Below are positions 1-4,931 of a DNA stretch of 5,057 nt, piece after piece; position 1 is the stretch's first letter, and each line of letters opens with the position of its first letter. The notes under the pieces were generated by a model. The model was given only the letters and a program-made list of their open reading frames with translations, was not told the DNA's origin and ran no database searches. A program made the position numbers and the translations under genes. The DNA lies in contig CAMYNC010000209.1 in NCBI GenBank assembly GCA_947259685.1, positions 1 to 5,057 on the forward strand, written 5' to 3'. This stretch comes from an uncultured Desulfuromonadales bacterium (GTDB lineage: Bacteria; Desulfobacterota; Desulfuromonadia; Desulfuromonadales; Geopsychrobacteraceae).

Positions 1-258
1 TCGCATCCTGACCTCGCCACAGTTCTGCTCTGGTTCCAGTGATAAATCGAGCAATTCACCGATCTCCCGTAGCGAAAATCCCAGCTCTTTTGCATGTCGG
101 ATAAAGCGTACCCGCAGAACCACATCTGCCGGGTAGTGACGAAACCCTACTCCAGGTTTTTGTGGCTGCTCTATCAAACCCTGACGCTCGTAAAAACGTA
201 TTGTCTCCACACCGACACCTGCACGTTTCGCAACGTTTCCAATCGTTAAACCAGACAT
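1..258 (-). CDS. merR: MerR-family metal-responsive regulator, mercury type (C-terminus outside window)
   Basis: This is the N-terminal 86 codons of a MerR regulator; the frame stays open to the window edge. MerR proteins are cytoplasmic dimers that untwist promoters with long spacers when they bind their effector. The winged-helix domain is clear: residues 5-22 (LTIGNVAKRAG, then VETIRF) form the helix-turn-helix, RFYERQGLI follows at 21-29, and the GFRHY wing motif is at 38-42. GFSLREIGELLDL (60-72) leads into the dimerisation helix. Cys80 (EQNCGEV) matches the first of the three Hg-binding cysteines of MerR (Cys82 in Tn501, from memory); the other two would lie outside the window. The start at 258 is preferred because GAGG sits 6 nt upstream. 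An in-frame ATG at 264 would abut that GAGG directly. The upstream operator is nearly the classical mer operator, which supports Hg over Zn, Cu or Cd. Family is certain; metal specificity is likely but needs the C-terminus. Confidence 0.88.
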   Translation of the reverse strand, partial: MSGLTIGNVAKRAGVGVETIRFYERQGLIEQPQKPGVGFRHYPADVVLRVRFIRHAKELGFSLREIGELLDLSLEPEQNCGEVRMR

Positions 259-282
259 GCACATCCTCATCTCTTAAGTGTA

Positions 283-314
283 AGAATAGCTTCCGTACTT
301 ATGTACGGAGTTAA
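283..314 (-). promoter_or_regulatory. mer-type promoter/operator reading into merR
   Basis: On the minus strand a -35 box TTAACT (314-309) and a -10 box TATTCT (288-283) are separated by 20 bp; CTATTC would give 19 bp. The long spacer is the signature of MerR-activated promoters. Between the boxes lies a perfect dyad with 7-bp arms, TCCGTAC and GTACGGA (292-298 and 303-309), around a 4-bp centre. As I recall the Tn501/Tn21 mer operator, the 18-bp core differs at only one central base, and the overlap of the dyad with the -35 box is the same. The promoter drives merR as the first gene of its own operon, unlike the divergent Tn21/Tn501 arrangement. A ribosome binding site (GAGG, 268-265) follows closely, so the 5' leader should be short. 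Confidence 0.8.
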
Positions 315-516
315 TCTAAATTCTATCGTATATGGCCCAATGACCCGGTAGCTGCGCAAAATGGCCAACTTTAACACACAGGCTGCCCCAGAGCCGATAA
401 CCTGTTAGCTTATCGCAGCTTTTTAGCACAACAAAAATCCTAAGAATATATGCAAGCTCCTTTTGGCAGGACTTTTGGAAACGATGGAACCCAGCTCGGT
501 GACCACTCAAATTGGA

Positions 517-542
517 TTTGCACAACTGCTAAGTTATGCAAA
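517..542. repeat. 26-bp near-perfect palindrome
   Basis: The arms TTTGCA (517-522) and TGCAAA (537-542) match, one C/A mismatch follows (523/536), then AACT (524-527) matches AGTT (532-535) around the centre GCTA. That is 10 of 11 paired positions. It lies one base from the terminator hairpin at 544-576, so the two structures are back to back. It could be a regulator-binding site or a second RNA hairpin; nothing nearby decides which. Confidence 0.55.
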
Positions 543-576
543 AACGAATGCCTCCGAAATTTCCAGAGGCATTCGT
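540..576 (-). terminator. Rho-independent terminator, minus strand, with no gene visible upstream of it
   Basis: Read on the minus strand, an 11-bp perfect stem (ACGAATGCCTC, 576-566, with GAGGCATTCGT, 554-544) closes an 11-nt loop and runs straight into five T (544-540). The loop contains the self-complementary GAAATTTC (556-563). Read on the plus strand there is no T tract after the stem, so termination should be directional. The only gene to the right is tetR, which is on the other strand, so the transcript ended here must start in 580-800 and is either a short untranslated RNA or a relic of a lost gene. Confidence 0.7.
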
Positions 577-757
577 CATGAAACTCACGATAAATGTGAC
601 GCAAAGTCTCCCCCCCCCTCCTGAAAAAGTCGTGAGAACCCGGCAAACTAATTTTTTGAAATGTAGCCCTCCTTACATTCTTTCTCTTCAAGGCTGGATA
701 TGATGTTTACAACTAACTTCCAACGACGATTAAAAGGGTAATTTTAGAACATCAAAA

Positions 758-785
758 TTGACAAATACAACCTTTCAGGTAAGCT
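758..785 (+). promoter_or_regulatory. Putative sigma-70-type promoter of the tetR-P460 operon
   Basis: A perfect -35 hexamer TTGACA occurs at 758-763. The best -10 with normal spacing is TAAGCT (780-785, 16-bp spacer), which matches the consensus at only three positions. The DNA on both sides is AT-rich. Transcription would start near 791-794, inside the palindrome at 789-812, so a repressor bound there would block initiation. The -35 box is convincing; the -10 box is not. Confidence 0.5.
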
Positions 786-788
786 TTT

Positions 789-812
789 AAAAAAAACCGA
801 ACGGTCTGTTTT
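789..812. promoter_or_regulatory. Probable TetR-family operator for autorepression
   Basis: The core ACCG (796-799), AA, CGGT (802-805) extends outward into an A run on the left and CTGTTTT on the right. Over 24 bp, 9 of 12 position pairs are complementary, centred between 800 and 801. The right half, read inward, is AACAGACCG, a half-site type often seen with TetR-family regulators. It overlaps the expected transcription start and ends 16 nt before the tetR start codon, the usual place for autorepression. Confidence 0.65.
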
Positions 813-828
813 TGGAAGGAGGTCGACG

Positions 829-1416
829 ATGCCGACCAAAGGTGAAATTACTCGGGAAAAAATCCTTGATGAAGCAACACAGGTATTCCACCGCAAGGGA
901 TTTTTAACCACAACTATCAATGATCTGCTGGGCGCGACGGGCATGACCAAAGGGAATCTCTATTTCCATTTTGCCAGCAAGGAAGATGTCGGTCTGGAAG
1001 TTTTGCGTCGAGCACAAAGTGCTTTCAGGGAATTTCTGGACGATGCCCTTCAGGGCGAAACACCTGGTGCGAAACTGGACAATTTTTTCCGTCAGGCCAT
1101 GGAGCGCAATCGCAGCAAAGAATTCGTCGGCGGTTGTCTGTTCGGCAACACCGCTCTCGAAGCTTGTGACAATGCGCCGCCTTTTGCCGAACTGGTCAGC
1201 GAGGTCTTCGCCGAATGGATCGGGAAACTGCAAGAAACCATTCAAGCGGCTCAGGAACATGGTCAGGTTCGTCAGGATTTACCGGCCTCCGCCCTGGCGG
1301 AACTGGTGGTTGGAACGATTGAAGGCGGGATCATGCAATCCCGGCTGAAACAAGAGGAGGGACCTCTCAAACGGGCGTTTGACTCGTTGCGGGTCCTGCT
1401 TGAACTCAAACCTTAA
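829..1416 (+). CDS. TetR/AcrR-family transcriptional regulator, AcuR/NemR-like
   Basis: This 195-residue cytoplasmic DNA-binding repressor has the usual TetR length. The N-terminal helix-turn-helix domain covers about residues 8-55: ITREKILDEATQVF forms helix 1, TTTINDLLGATGMTKGNLYFHF (27-48) contains the helix-turn-helix, and SKEDVGLEVL begins helix 4. The ligand/dimerisation domain carries GGCLFGNTALEA (101-112), a motif I associate with the AcuR/NemR-type branch; Cys103 lies where NemR, as I recall, has its redox-sensing cysteine. The start is fixed by a very strong ribosome binding site, GGAAGGAGG (814-822), 6 nt before ATG. A palindrome between promoter and gene suggests autorepression, and the genes 32 nt downstream and beyond are probably co-regulated. 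Effector unknown; a reactive electrophile or oxidant would fit both the cysteine and the AhpD-like neighbour, but this is inference. Confidence 0.9.
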   Translation: MPTKGEITREKILDEATQVFHRKGFLTTTINDLLGATGMTKGNLYFHFASKEDVGLEVLRRAQSAFREFLDDALQGETPGAKLDNFFRQAMERNRSKEFVGGCLFGNTALEACDNAPPFAELVSEVFAEWIGKLQETIQAAQEHGQVRQDLPASALAELVVGTIEGGIMQSRLKQEEGPLKRAFDSLRVLLELKP

Positions 1417-1448
1417 CAGGCACATTGTAAAAGATCGGGAGACGATTT

Positions 1449-1976
1449 ATGAAACGGATCGACACGGTTGCACCGGGAACAGCCTCACCCGAAGTTGAAG
1501 AGATCTTTCAGGACATCAAAAAAGTCTTCGGAATGATCCCGAATCTCTTCAAAACCTACGCCCACCATCCCCCACTTCTTCAGGCCAACTGGCACAAGGT
1601 GAAGCGTGTGATGATGGAAGGCGCATTGTCACGGAAAACTAAGGAAGCAATCGCACTCCTCGTCTCAAAGGACAATGGTTGTAAATATTGCGTTACCGCC
1701 CACTCGGGGGCCCTCAAGGCGATCGGCGTCAATGAAGAAGAGATCGGCCACATAGAAACCGATCTGGATCAGGCGGACTTTACAGACAAAGAGCGTGCGC
1801 TGATTCGCTTCGCCCGAAAAGCCAACCGGGATGCCAACGGGCTCTCCGACGAGGAGTTCCTGGCAGTTCGTGAAACGGGTGCAGGTGAGGCCGAAATCAT
1901 CGAAGCTCTTGGAGTCATGGAAATCTTCACAGCGTTCAATAAGTTTCTCGACGCTTTGGATGTTGAACTCGGGTGA
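1449..1976 (+). CDS. AhpD-like / carboxymuconolactone decarboxylase-family protein
   Basis: This 175-residue all-helical protein belongs to the AhpD/CMD fold. The hallmark is GCKYCVTAH (77-85): Cys78, Cys81 and His85 form the CxxC-x3-H redox centre used by AhpD-type proteins to reduce peroxides or peroxiredoxin partners; Glu66 on the preceding helix may complete a proton relay. True carboxymuconolactone decarboxylases lack this cysteine pair, so a redox role is more likely than aromatic catabolism. The N-terminal part (IPNLFKTYAHHPPLLQANW, 30-48) is typical of the longer members of the family that resemble uncharacterised peroxidase-related enzymes. No signal peptide, so cytoplasmic. ATG follows GGGAG (1437-1441) with 7-nt spacing, and the gene lies 32 nt after tetR, so it is probably in the same transcript. 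It may be the direct effector gene of the TetR regulator. The physiological reductant is not visible. Confidence 0.85.
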   Translation: MKRIDTVAPGTASPEVEEIFQDIKKVFGMIPNLFKTYAHHPPLLQANWHKVKRVMMEGALSRKTKEAIALLVSKDNGCKYCVTAHSGALKAIGVNEEEIGHIETDLDQADFTDKERALIRFARKANRDANGLSDEEFLAVRETGAGEAEIIEALGVMEIFTAFNKFLDALDVELG

Positions 1977-1993
1977 TAGGACGCGAGGCGGTT

Positions 1994-2728
1994 ATGAAGC
2001 GCAGACTCTGGTACATCAAGAATGCCGCACTCTTCTCCTGGCTGGAGGAAGATGAACTGCAGCGCCTGGCCAGTCGCAGCGAAATGGTCGCCTGCAAAAA
2101 GAACACGACCTTTTATTTTGCACATGAACAAAGCGACAGCATTTACCTGGTCAAGCAGGGGCGCGTCAAGTTGACCCGGACTAGCGCCGAAGGGCGCGAA
2201 GTGATTCTCGACATTCTCGCCCCCGGGGAAATCTTCGGCGAGTTGGCAGTCACCGGAGAGGAGATCAGGACCCACAGTGCGGTCGCCGTCGATGACGCGC
2301 TGGTGTGTATCATCACCCGTCAGGAGTTCGAGGATCTGCTCAAACGGCATCCGGACATGGCCTTGAGGGTCTTGAAACTGGTCGGACTGCGGCGGCGCGA
2401 ACTGGAAATGCGGCTGGAAGACCTGATCTATCAGCCGGTCGCCAACCGGCTGGTGCTGACCCTGCTCTGGCAGGCGCGACGCCATGGCACAAGACAAGCT
2501 GACGGCAGTATCAATCTGCCGCTCAGTCAGAAAGATCTGGCCCATCTGGTTGGGGCCTCGCGTGAGGCGGTTGCGGATCAAATCGGCGAATTCAAAAAAG
2601 ACGGGTTGTTGGAGACCGGTTATCGGAGCCTTCGACTGACCAATCCGAAGGGCTTGATGCAGACATTGACCACCGAGGTCGAATTCGATATTGACGAGTT
2701 ACTGAATATCGCACCATCGGACACCTGA
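1994..2728 (+). CDS. Crp/Fnr-family transcriptional regulator
   Basis: This 244-residue regulator has a cyclic-nucleotide-binding-like beta-barrel (about 10-118, with IYLVKQGRVKL at 50-60 and PGEIFGELAV at 77-86), a long dimerisation helix (about 120-145) and a C-terminal winged helix (LSQKDLAHLVGASREAVADQI, 177-197). The cAMP phosphate-binding Arg-Ser of CRP is not conserved: the stretch is RTHSAVAV (92-99), with His at the arginine position. The N-terminal cysteine cluster of oxygen-sensing FNR is absent, and only Cys34 and Cys105 exist. The ligand may therefore be something else, such as haem-bound NO or CO as in DNR/CooA-type members, or there may be none. The recognition helix has Arg190-Glu191 but Asp195 where CRP has its second arginine, so the DNA site may be atypical. 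ATG at 1994 is chosen for GAGG (1985-1988); a GTG at 1973 overlapping the previous stop lacks a ribosome binding site. About 26 residues extend past the wing. Confidence 0.9.
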   Translation: MKRRLWYIKNAALFSWLEEDELQRLASRSEMVACKKNTTFYFAHEQSDSIYLVKQGRVKLTRTSAEGREVILDILAPGEIFGELAVTGEEIRTHSAVAVDDALVCIITRQEFEDLLKRHPDMALRVLKLVGLRRRELEMRLEDLIYQPVANRLVLTLLWQARRHGTRQADGSINLPLSQKDLAHLVGASREAVADQIGEFKKDGLLETGYRSLRLTNPKGLMQTLTTEVEFDIDELLNIAPSDT

Positions 2729-2745
2729 AAGAAGTGTAAAGATCT

Positions 2746-3414
2746 ATGCCGACACTGAAGGTTCACAACATTGTTTTTCGCCACGAGGACCTCTTCGAGC
2801 TGCAGCTTGAGCGGGGCGACGTCAACTTCGAGCCGGGTGCCTGTCTGGCCTTGTTCAATGACGATGGAGATTCACGCCCCTACAGCATTTCAGCCGGCAC
2901 GCAAGAGAACATCCTGCGATTTTTGATCAGGCGGGTGCCGAATGGCCGGGTCAGTCACTGGCTGGCTCTGCGCAAACCTGGTGACACGGTCGAGGCCAGC
3001 GACCCTTTCGGCTGGTTTCGTCCTGGGCGCTCCACACCAACCGGGGAACGCTGTGTCTTTATCGCCACCGGCACCGGCATCGCTCCGTTTTTAAGTCACC
3101 TGCGCAGCAACTCGGCACAGCCTCCAGAGATGTGCCTCTATGGCATCCGTCGTCTGGCGGACGCTTTTGCTCTGGATGAACTGGAGCAACTAAACGGATT
3201 TCGCCTGGCTGTCTCCAAAACGTCCGGCCACAGTCATTTTCATGGCAGAGTGTCCGGTCTTCTCGGACAGGTTCCCCTGGATGAGGAGATCCACTATTAC
3301 CTCTGCGGACTGGACACCATGATCGAAGAAACCTACCAGTGGCTTGAAGCCAGCGGCATTGAATATACCCACATTCACCGGGAGATCTTTTTTTATGAAG
3401 ATGGACAAGACTGA
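2746..3414 (+). CDS. Ferredoxin-NADP reductase-like flavoprotein (FAD/NAD(P)H oxidoreductase)
   Basis: This 222-residue protein has only the two-domain ferredoxin reductase core, with no fused [2Fe-2S] ferredoxin domain. The FAD-binding barrel carries RPYSIS (44-49, the RxYS motif contacting the flavin) and GRVSHWL (67-73, phosphate contact). The NAD(P)H domain carries FIATGTGIAPFLSHLR (105-120, pyridine nucleotide loop), YLCGLDTMIEE (185-195, the Cys-Gly region and the GxxxMI helix) and a terminal HREIFFY (211-217) near the C-terminus, whose aromatic residue may stack on the flavin. It should move electrons between NAD(P)H and a ferredoxin, flavodoxin or an enzyme partner in the cytoplasm. 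ATG is 17 nt after the Crp/Fnr stop and has only a weak ribosome binding site (GAAAGAAG), suggesting translation relies partly on readthrough of ribosomes from upstream. Its end overlaps the radical SAM gene by 20 nt, pointing to a shared task. Confidence 0.88.
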   Translation: MPTLKVHNIVFRHEDLFELQLERGDVNFEPGACLALFNDDGDSRPYSISAGTQENILRFLIRRVPNGRVSHWLALRKPGDTVEASDPFGWFRPGRSTPTGERCVFIATGTGIAPFLSHLRSNSAQPPEMCLYGIRRLADAFALDELEQLNGFRLAVSKTSGHSHFHGRVSGLLGQVPLDEEIHYYLCGLDTMIEETYQWLEASGIEYTHIHREIFFYEDGQD

Positions 3415-4309
3415 CGCCCGGCTCACCACCAGCCAAAATGAGCCACGCGGCTATATCCAGCCCCAGACGCTTGAAGAGCTTTGGTTTCACACCGGGACCA
3501 ACTGCAACCTGCGCTGCCCTTTTTGTCTCGAAGGTTCGAAGCCGGGGGATAACCGGATCGAGTTTCTGACCCTTGACGATGCCCGCCGTTTTATCGACGA
3601 AGCTCTTTGTCTGGGAGTTAAGAAGTTTTCCTTCACGGGCGGAGAGCCGTTTGTCAATCCGGAGTTTGTCGCGATTCTGCAGGCTGCTCTGGAACATCGT
3701 CCCTGCCTGGTCCTGACCAATGCCACCGAACCGCTGATGAACCAGATGGCCGAGGTCCTGCGACTGCGCGACCAGCCGAATCCACTCAAATTCAGGGTCA
3801 GCCTGGATCATCCGGATCCGGCCAAACACGACGAATCACGCGGCAAGGGGAATTTCAAAAAAGCGCTCGACACTCTGGGCCGGTTGCACAAGGCAGGCTT
3901 TGGTGTTTCGATCGCGCGCCTGATGCTGCCCGGTGAAGACAGTTTCGCCGTTGACCAGAGTTATCTCCCCTTTTTCCGCAAAGCTGGTGTTCCCGATGAC
4001 GTCGCCATCATCAAGTTTCCTGAATTTCACCAGCCCGGCTCGTTTCCGGACGTTCCGGAGGTTACCGAAACCTGCATGACCCGTTATTTGAGTGCCGAGC
4101 AGCGTGAAGGCTTCATGTGTAATTTCAGCAAAATGATTGTCCGTAAAAACGGCCAGTGCGGCGTGTATGCCTGCACTCTGGTGGATGACGTCAAGGGCTA
4201 TGATCTGGGACCAACCCTAAAGTCCGCTATGCAAGAGCGGGTCGTGCTCGGTCATCATCGCTGCTATTCCTGTTTTGCCTGTGGTGCCAGTTGTTCGGAA
4301 GGGACCTGA
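3395..4309 (+). CDS. Radical SAM enzyme with cysteine-rich SPASM-like C-terminus
   Basis: This 304-residue protein has the radical SAM cluster motif CNLRCPFC (Cys37, Cys41, Cys44), preceded by the beta-strand LWFHTGTN, and the SAM-binding GGEP (82-85). LTNATEPL (107-114) and KFRVSLDHPDPAKHDESRGKGNF (from 132) match later strands of the barrel; RVSLDH is the usual strand-5 region. After the barrel come seven cysteines, Cys242, 255, 260, 290, 293, 296 and 300, the last four as CYSCFACGASC, which fits a SPASM/twitch domain carrying auxiliary Fe-S clusters. Such enzymes modify peptides or proteins or mature cofactors. Start at 3395 follows GGGAG (3380-3384) with 10-nt spacing; an ATG at 3401 is possible, and a TTG at 3344 is unlikely. 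It overlaps the flavin reductase by 20 nt, suggesting coupled translation and an electron supply. No precursor peptide gene is nearby; the downstream P460 protein is the candidate substrate. Substrate unproven. Confidence 0.9.
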   Translation: MKMDKTDARLTTSQNEPRGYIQPQTLEELWFHTGTNCNLRCPFCLEGSKPGDNRIEFLTLDDARRFIDEALCLGVKKFSFTGGEPFVNPEFVAILQAALEHRPCLVLTNATEPLMNQMAEVLRLRDQPNPLKFRVSLDHPDPAKHDESRGKGNFKKALDTLGRLHKAGFGVSIARLMLPGEDSFAVDQSYLPFFRKAGVPDDVAIIKFPEFHQPGSFPDVPEVTETCMTRYLSAEQREGFMCNFSKMIVRKNGQCGVYACTLVDDVKGYDLGPTLKSAMQERVVLGHHRCYSCFACGASCSEGT

Positions 4310-4319
4310 AGTAATTCAC

Positions 4320-4345
4320 GTGTGCTCAGGATCGGCCTGGCACAC
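4320..4345 (+). other. Stem-loop between the radical SAM and P460 genes
   Basis: GTGTGC (4320-4325) pairs with GCACAC (4340-4345); after one bulged T, CAGG (4327-4330) pairs with CCTG (4336-4339) around the loop ATCGG. That gives 10 bp with a single bulge. What follows is CAAATCAACCC, not a T tract, so it is not a standard terminator. It lies 18 nt before the P460 ribosome binding site and may be a processing or stabilising structure that sets a different expression level for the cytochrome. Confidence 0.6.
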
Positions 4346-4376
4346 CAAATCAACCCAAACACGGGAGGATACGCGC

Positions 4377-4871
4377 ATGAAAAAGTTTCTGATGATGGTG
4401 GCAGTAACCGGCATGGTGCTGGGCGTGAGCTGGGGAATGGCCTTAGCCGCCGGTGATTCGTTGCCTAAAGTGGACGGGAAAGCGGTTTATGACTACATCA
4501 CCCAGACCAGTCCCTACCAGCAGTGGCCGCTCTGGCCGGGCAAGGGCAAGTTTTACAAAGGGCAGCATCCGCATGGGGCGTTGCTGACAACCTATGTCAC
4601 CGAAGCAGCCGAAGCCACGATTAACTCGAAATCCGGACAGTTCCCTGACGGCAGCATCATCGTCAAGGAGAACTACATGCCCGACAAAACCCTGGGAGCG
4701 GTGACGGTCATGTATCGCGTCAAGGGCTACGACCCGGAAGCGGGCGACTGGTTCTGGGCCAAGTACAAGGCCAGTGGTGAAATTGAGGCGCAAGGCAAGG
4801 TTGCCGGGTGTATCGGCTGTCACACGGCCGCTATCCAGAATGACTGGGTCTTTACCAGCCCGGTGAAATAA
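4377..4871 (+). CDS. Exported cytochrome P460-family haem protein
   Basis: This 164-residue protein starts with a Sec signal peptide (KK, then hydrophobic 4-23, probable cleavage after ALA at 22-24), so it is periplasmic. It carries a single c-type haem motif CIGCH (145-149) close to the C-terminus, as in cytochrome P460/cytochrome c'-beta. Family hallmarks include WPLWPGKGKFYKGQHPHGA (50-68), FPDGSIIVKEN (89-99), VMYRVKGYDPEAGDWFWAKY (111-130) and the post-haem NDWVF (155-159). Cytochrome P460 oxidises hydroxylamine and carries a lysine-haem crosslink; c'-beta members bind NO. Lys97 in DGSIIVKEN appears to align with the crosslinking Lys70 of Nitrosomonas P460 (sequence recalled from memory). 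ATG follows a strong GGGAGG (4363-4368), 8-nt spacing; this is preferred over longer readings because it begins the signal peptide. It ends the operon before a hairpin. Catalysis versus simple NO binding cannot be told from sequence. Confidence 0.9.
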   Translation: MKKFLMMVAVTGMVLGVSWGMALAAGDSLPKVDGKAVYDYITQTSPYQQWPLWPGKGKFYKGQHPHGALLTTYVTEAAEATINSKSGQFPDGSIIVKENYMPDKTLGAVTVMYRVKGYDPEAGDWFWAKYKASGEIEAQGKVAGCIGCHTAAIQNDWVFTSPVK

Positions 4872-4887
4872 TGAAATGAACACGATT

Positions 4888-4912
4888 TCGGGGGAGCTTT
4901 GCGCTCCCCCGA
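4888..4912 (+). terminator. Terminator-like hairpin after the P460 gene
   Basis: A 10-bp GC-rich perfect stem (TCGGGGGAGC, 4888-4897, with GCTCCCCCGA, 4903-4912) closes a 5-nt loop, 16 nt after the P460 stop. The following TGAGTCTT is only weakly T-rich, so termination may be partial and some transcription could continue into the membrane-protein gene, whose start is 19 nt further on. It could also protect the 3' end of the P460 mRNA. Confidence 0.65.
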
Positions 4913-4931
4913 TGAGTCTTGAGAGGTCATT

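Larger units (their letters stand above)
315..757. other. AT-rich intergenic region, no convincing gene, rich in inverted repeats
   Basis: I find no open frame here with a ribosome binding site and a recognisable product; the open stretches on the minus strand run through hairpins and look spurious. What can be seen is a series of dyads. CGATAA and TTATCG (395-400 and 410-415) are followed by five T at 420-424, a weak plus-strand terminator-like structure, and AGCTGCG (350-356) can also pair with CGCAGCT (414-420). A near-perfect palindrome lies at 517-542 and a strong terminator hairpin at 544-576. CTCACGA and TCGTGAG (584-590 and 630-636) flank a run of nine C (610-618). AATGTA and TACATT lie at 660-665 and 674-679. 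Short similar words, TATGGCCCAA (331-340) and AATGGCCAAC (360-369), hint at an eroded repeat or insertion-sequence end, but I cannot identify one. Confidence 0.6.

Noticed and set aside
56..262. Minus-strand frame starting with GTG at 262
   Set aside because: It is out of frame with the clear MerR sequence that begins at 258.
357..424. Possible integron attC site or IS21-type end (GTTAGCT and repeated TGGCC words)
   Set aside because: The attC core consensus is not met at either end and no matching terminal repeats or transposase remains could be identified.
440..691. Minus-strand open frame of 83 codons in the intergenic region
   Set aside because: It reads through the terminator hairpin at 576-540 and the C run, has no supporting ribosome binding site, and resembles no family I know.
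745..765. FNR/CRP-like box near ATCAAAATTGAC
   Set aside because: The half-sites are in the everted order with a 2-bp centre, unlike TTGAT-N4-ATCAA; the TTGACA there is better explained as a -35 box.
1973..1993. GTG start for the Crp/Fnr gene overlapping the previous stop
   Set aside because: There is no ribosome binding site before it, while ATG at 1994 has GAGG at suitable spacing and begins the conserved region.
1769..2581. Long open frame on the minus strand opposite the AhpD-like and Crp/Fnr genes
   Set aside because: It runs antisense to two genes with clear family motifs, has no recognisable domain, and its low-complexity Gln/Pro-rich translation is typical of a shadow frame.
3059..3829. 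Long open frame on the minus strand opposite the flavin reductase and radical SAM genes
   Set aside because: It is antisense to well-defined motifs (GTGIAP, CNLRCPFC, GGEP) and shows no known domain of its own.
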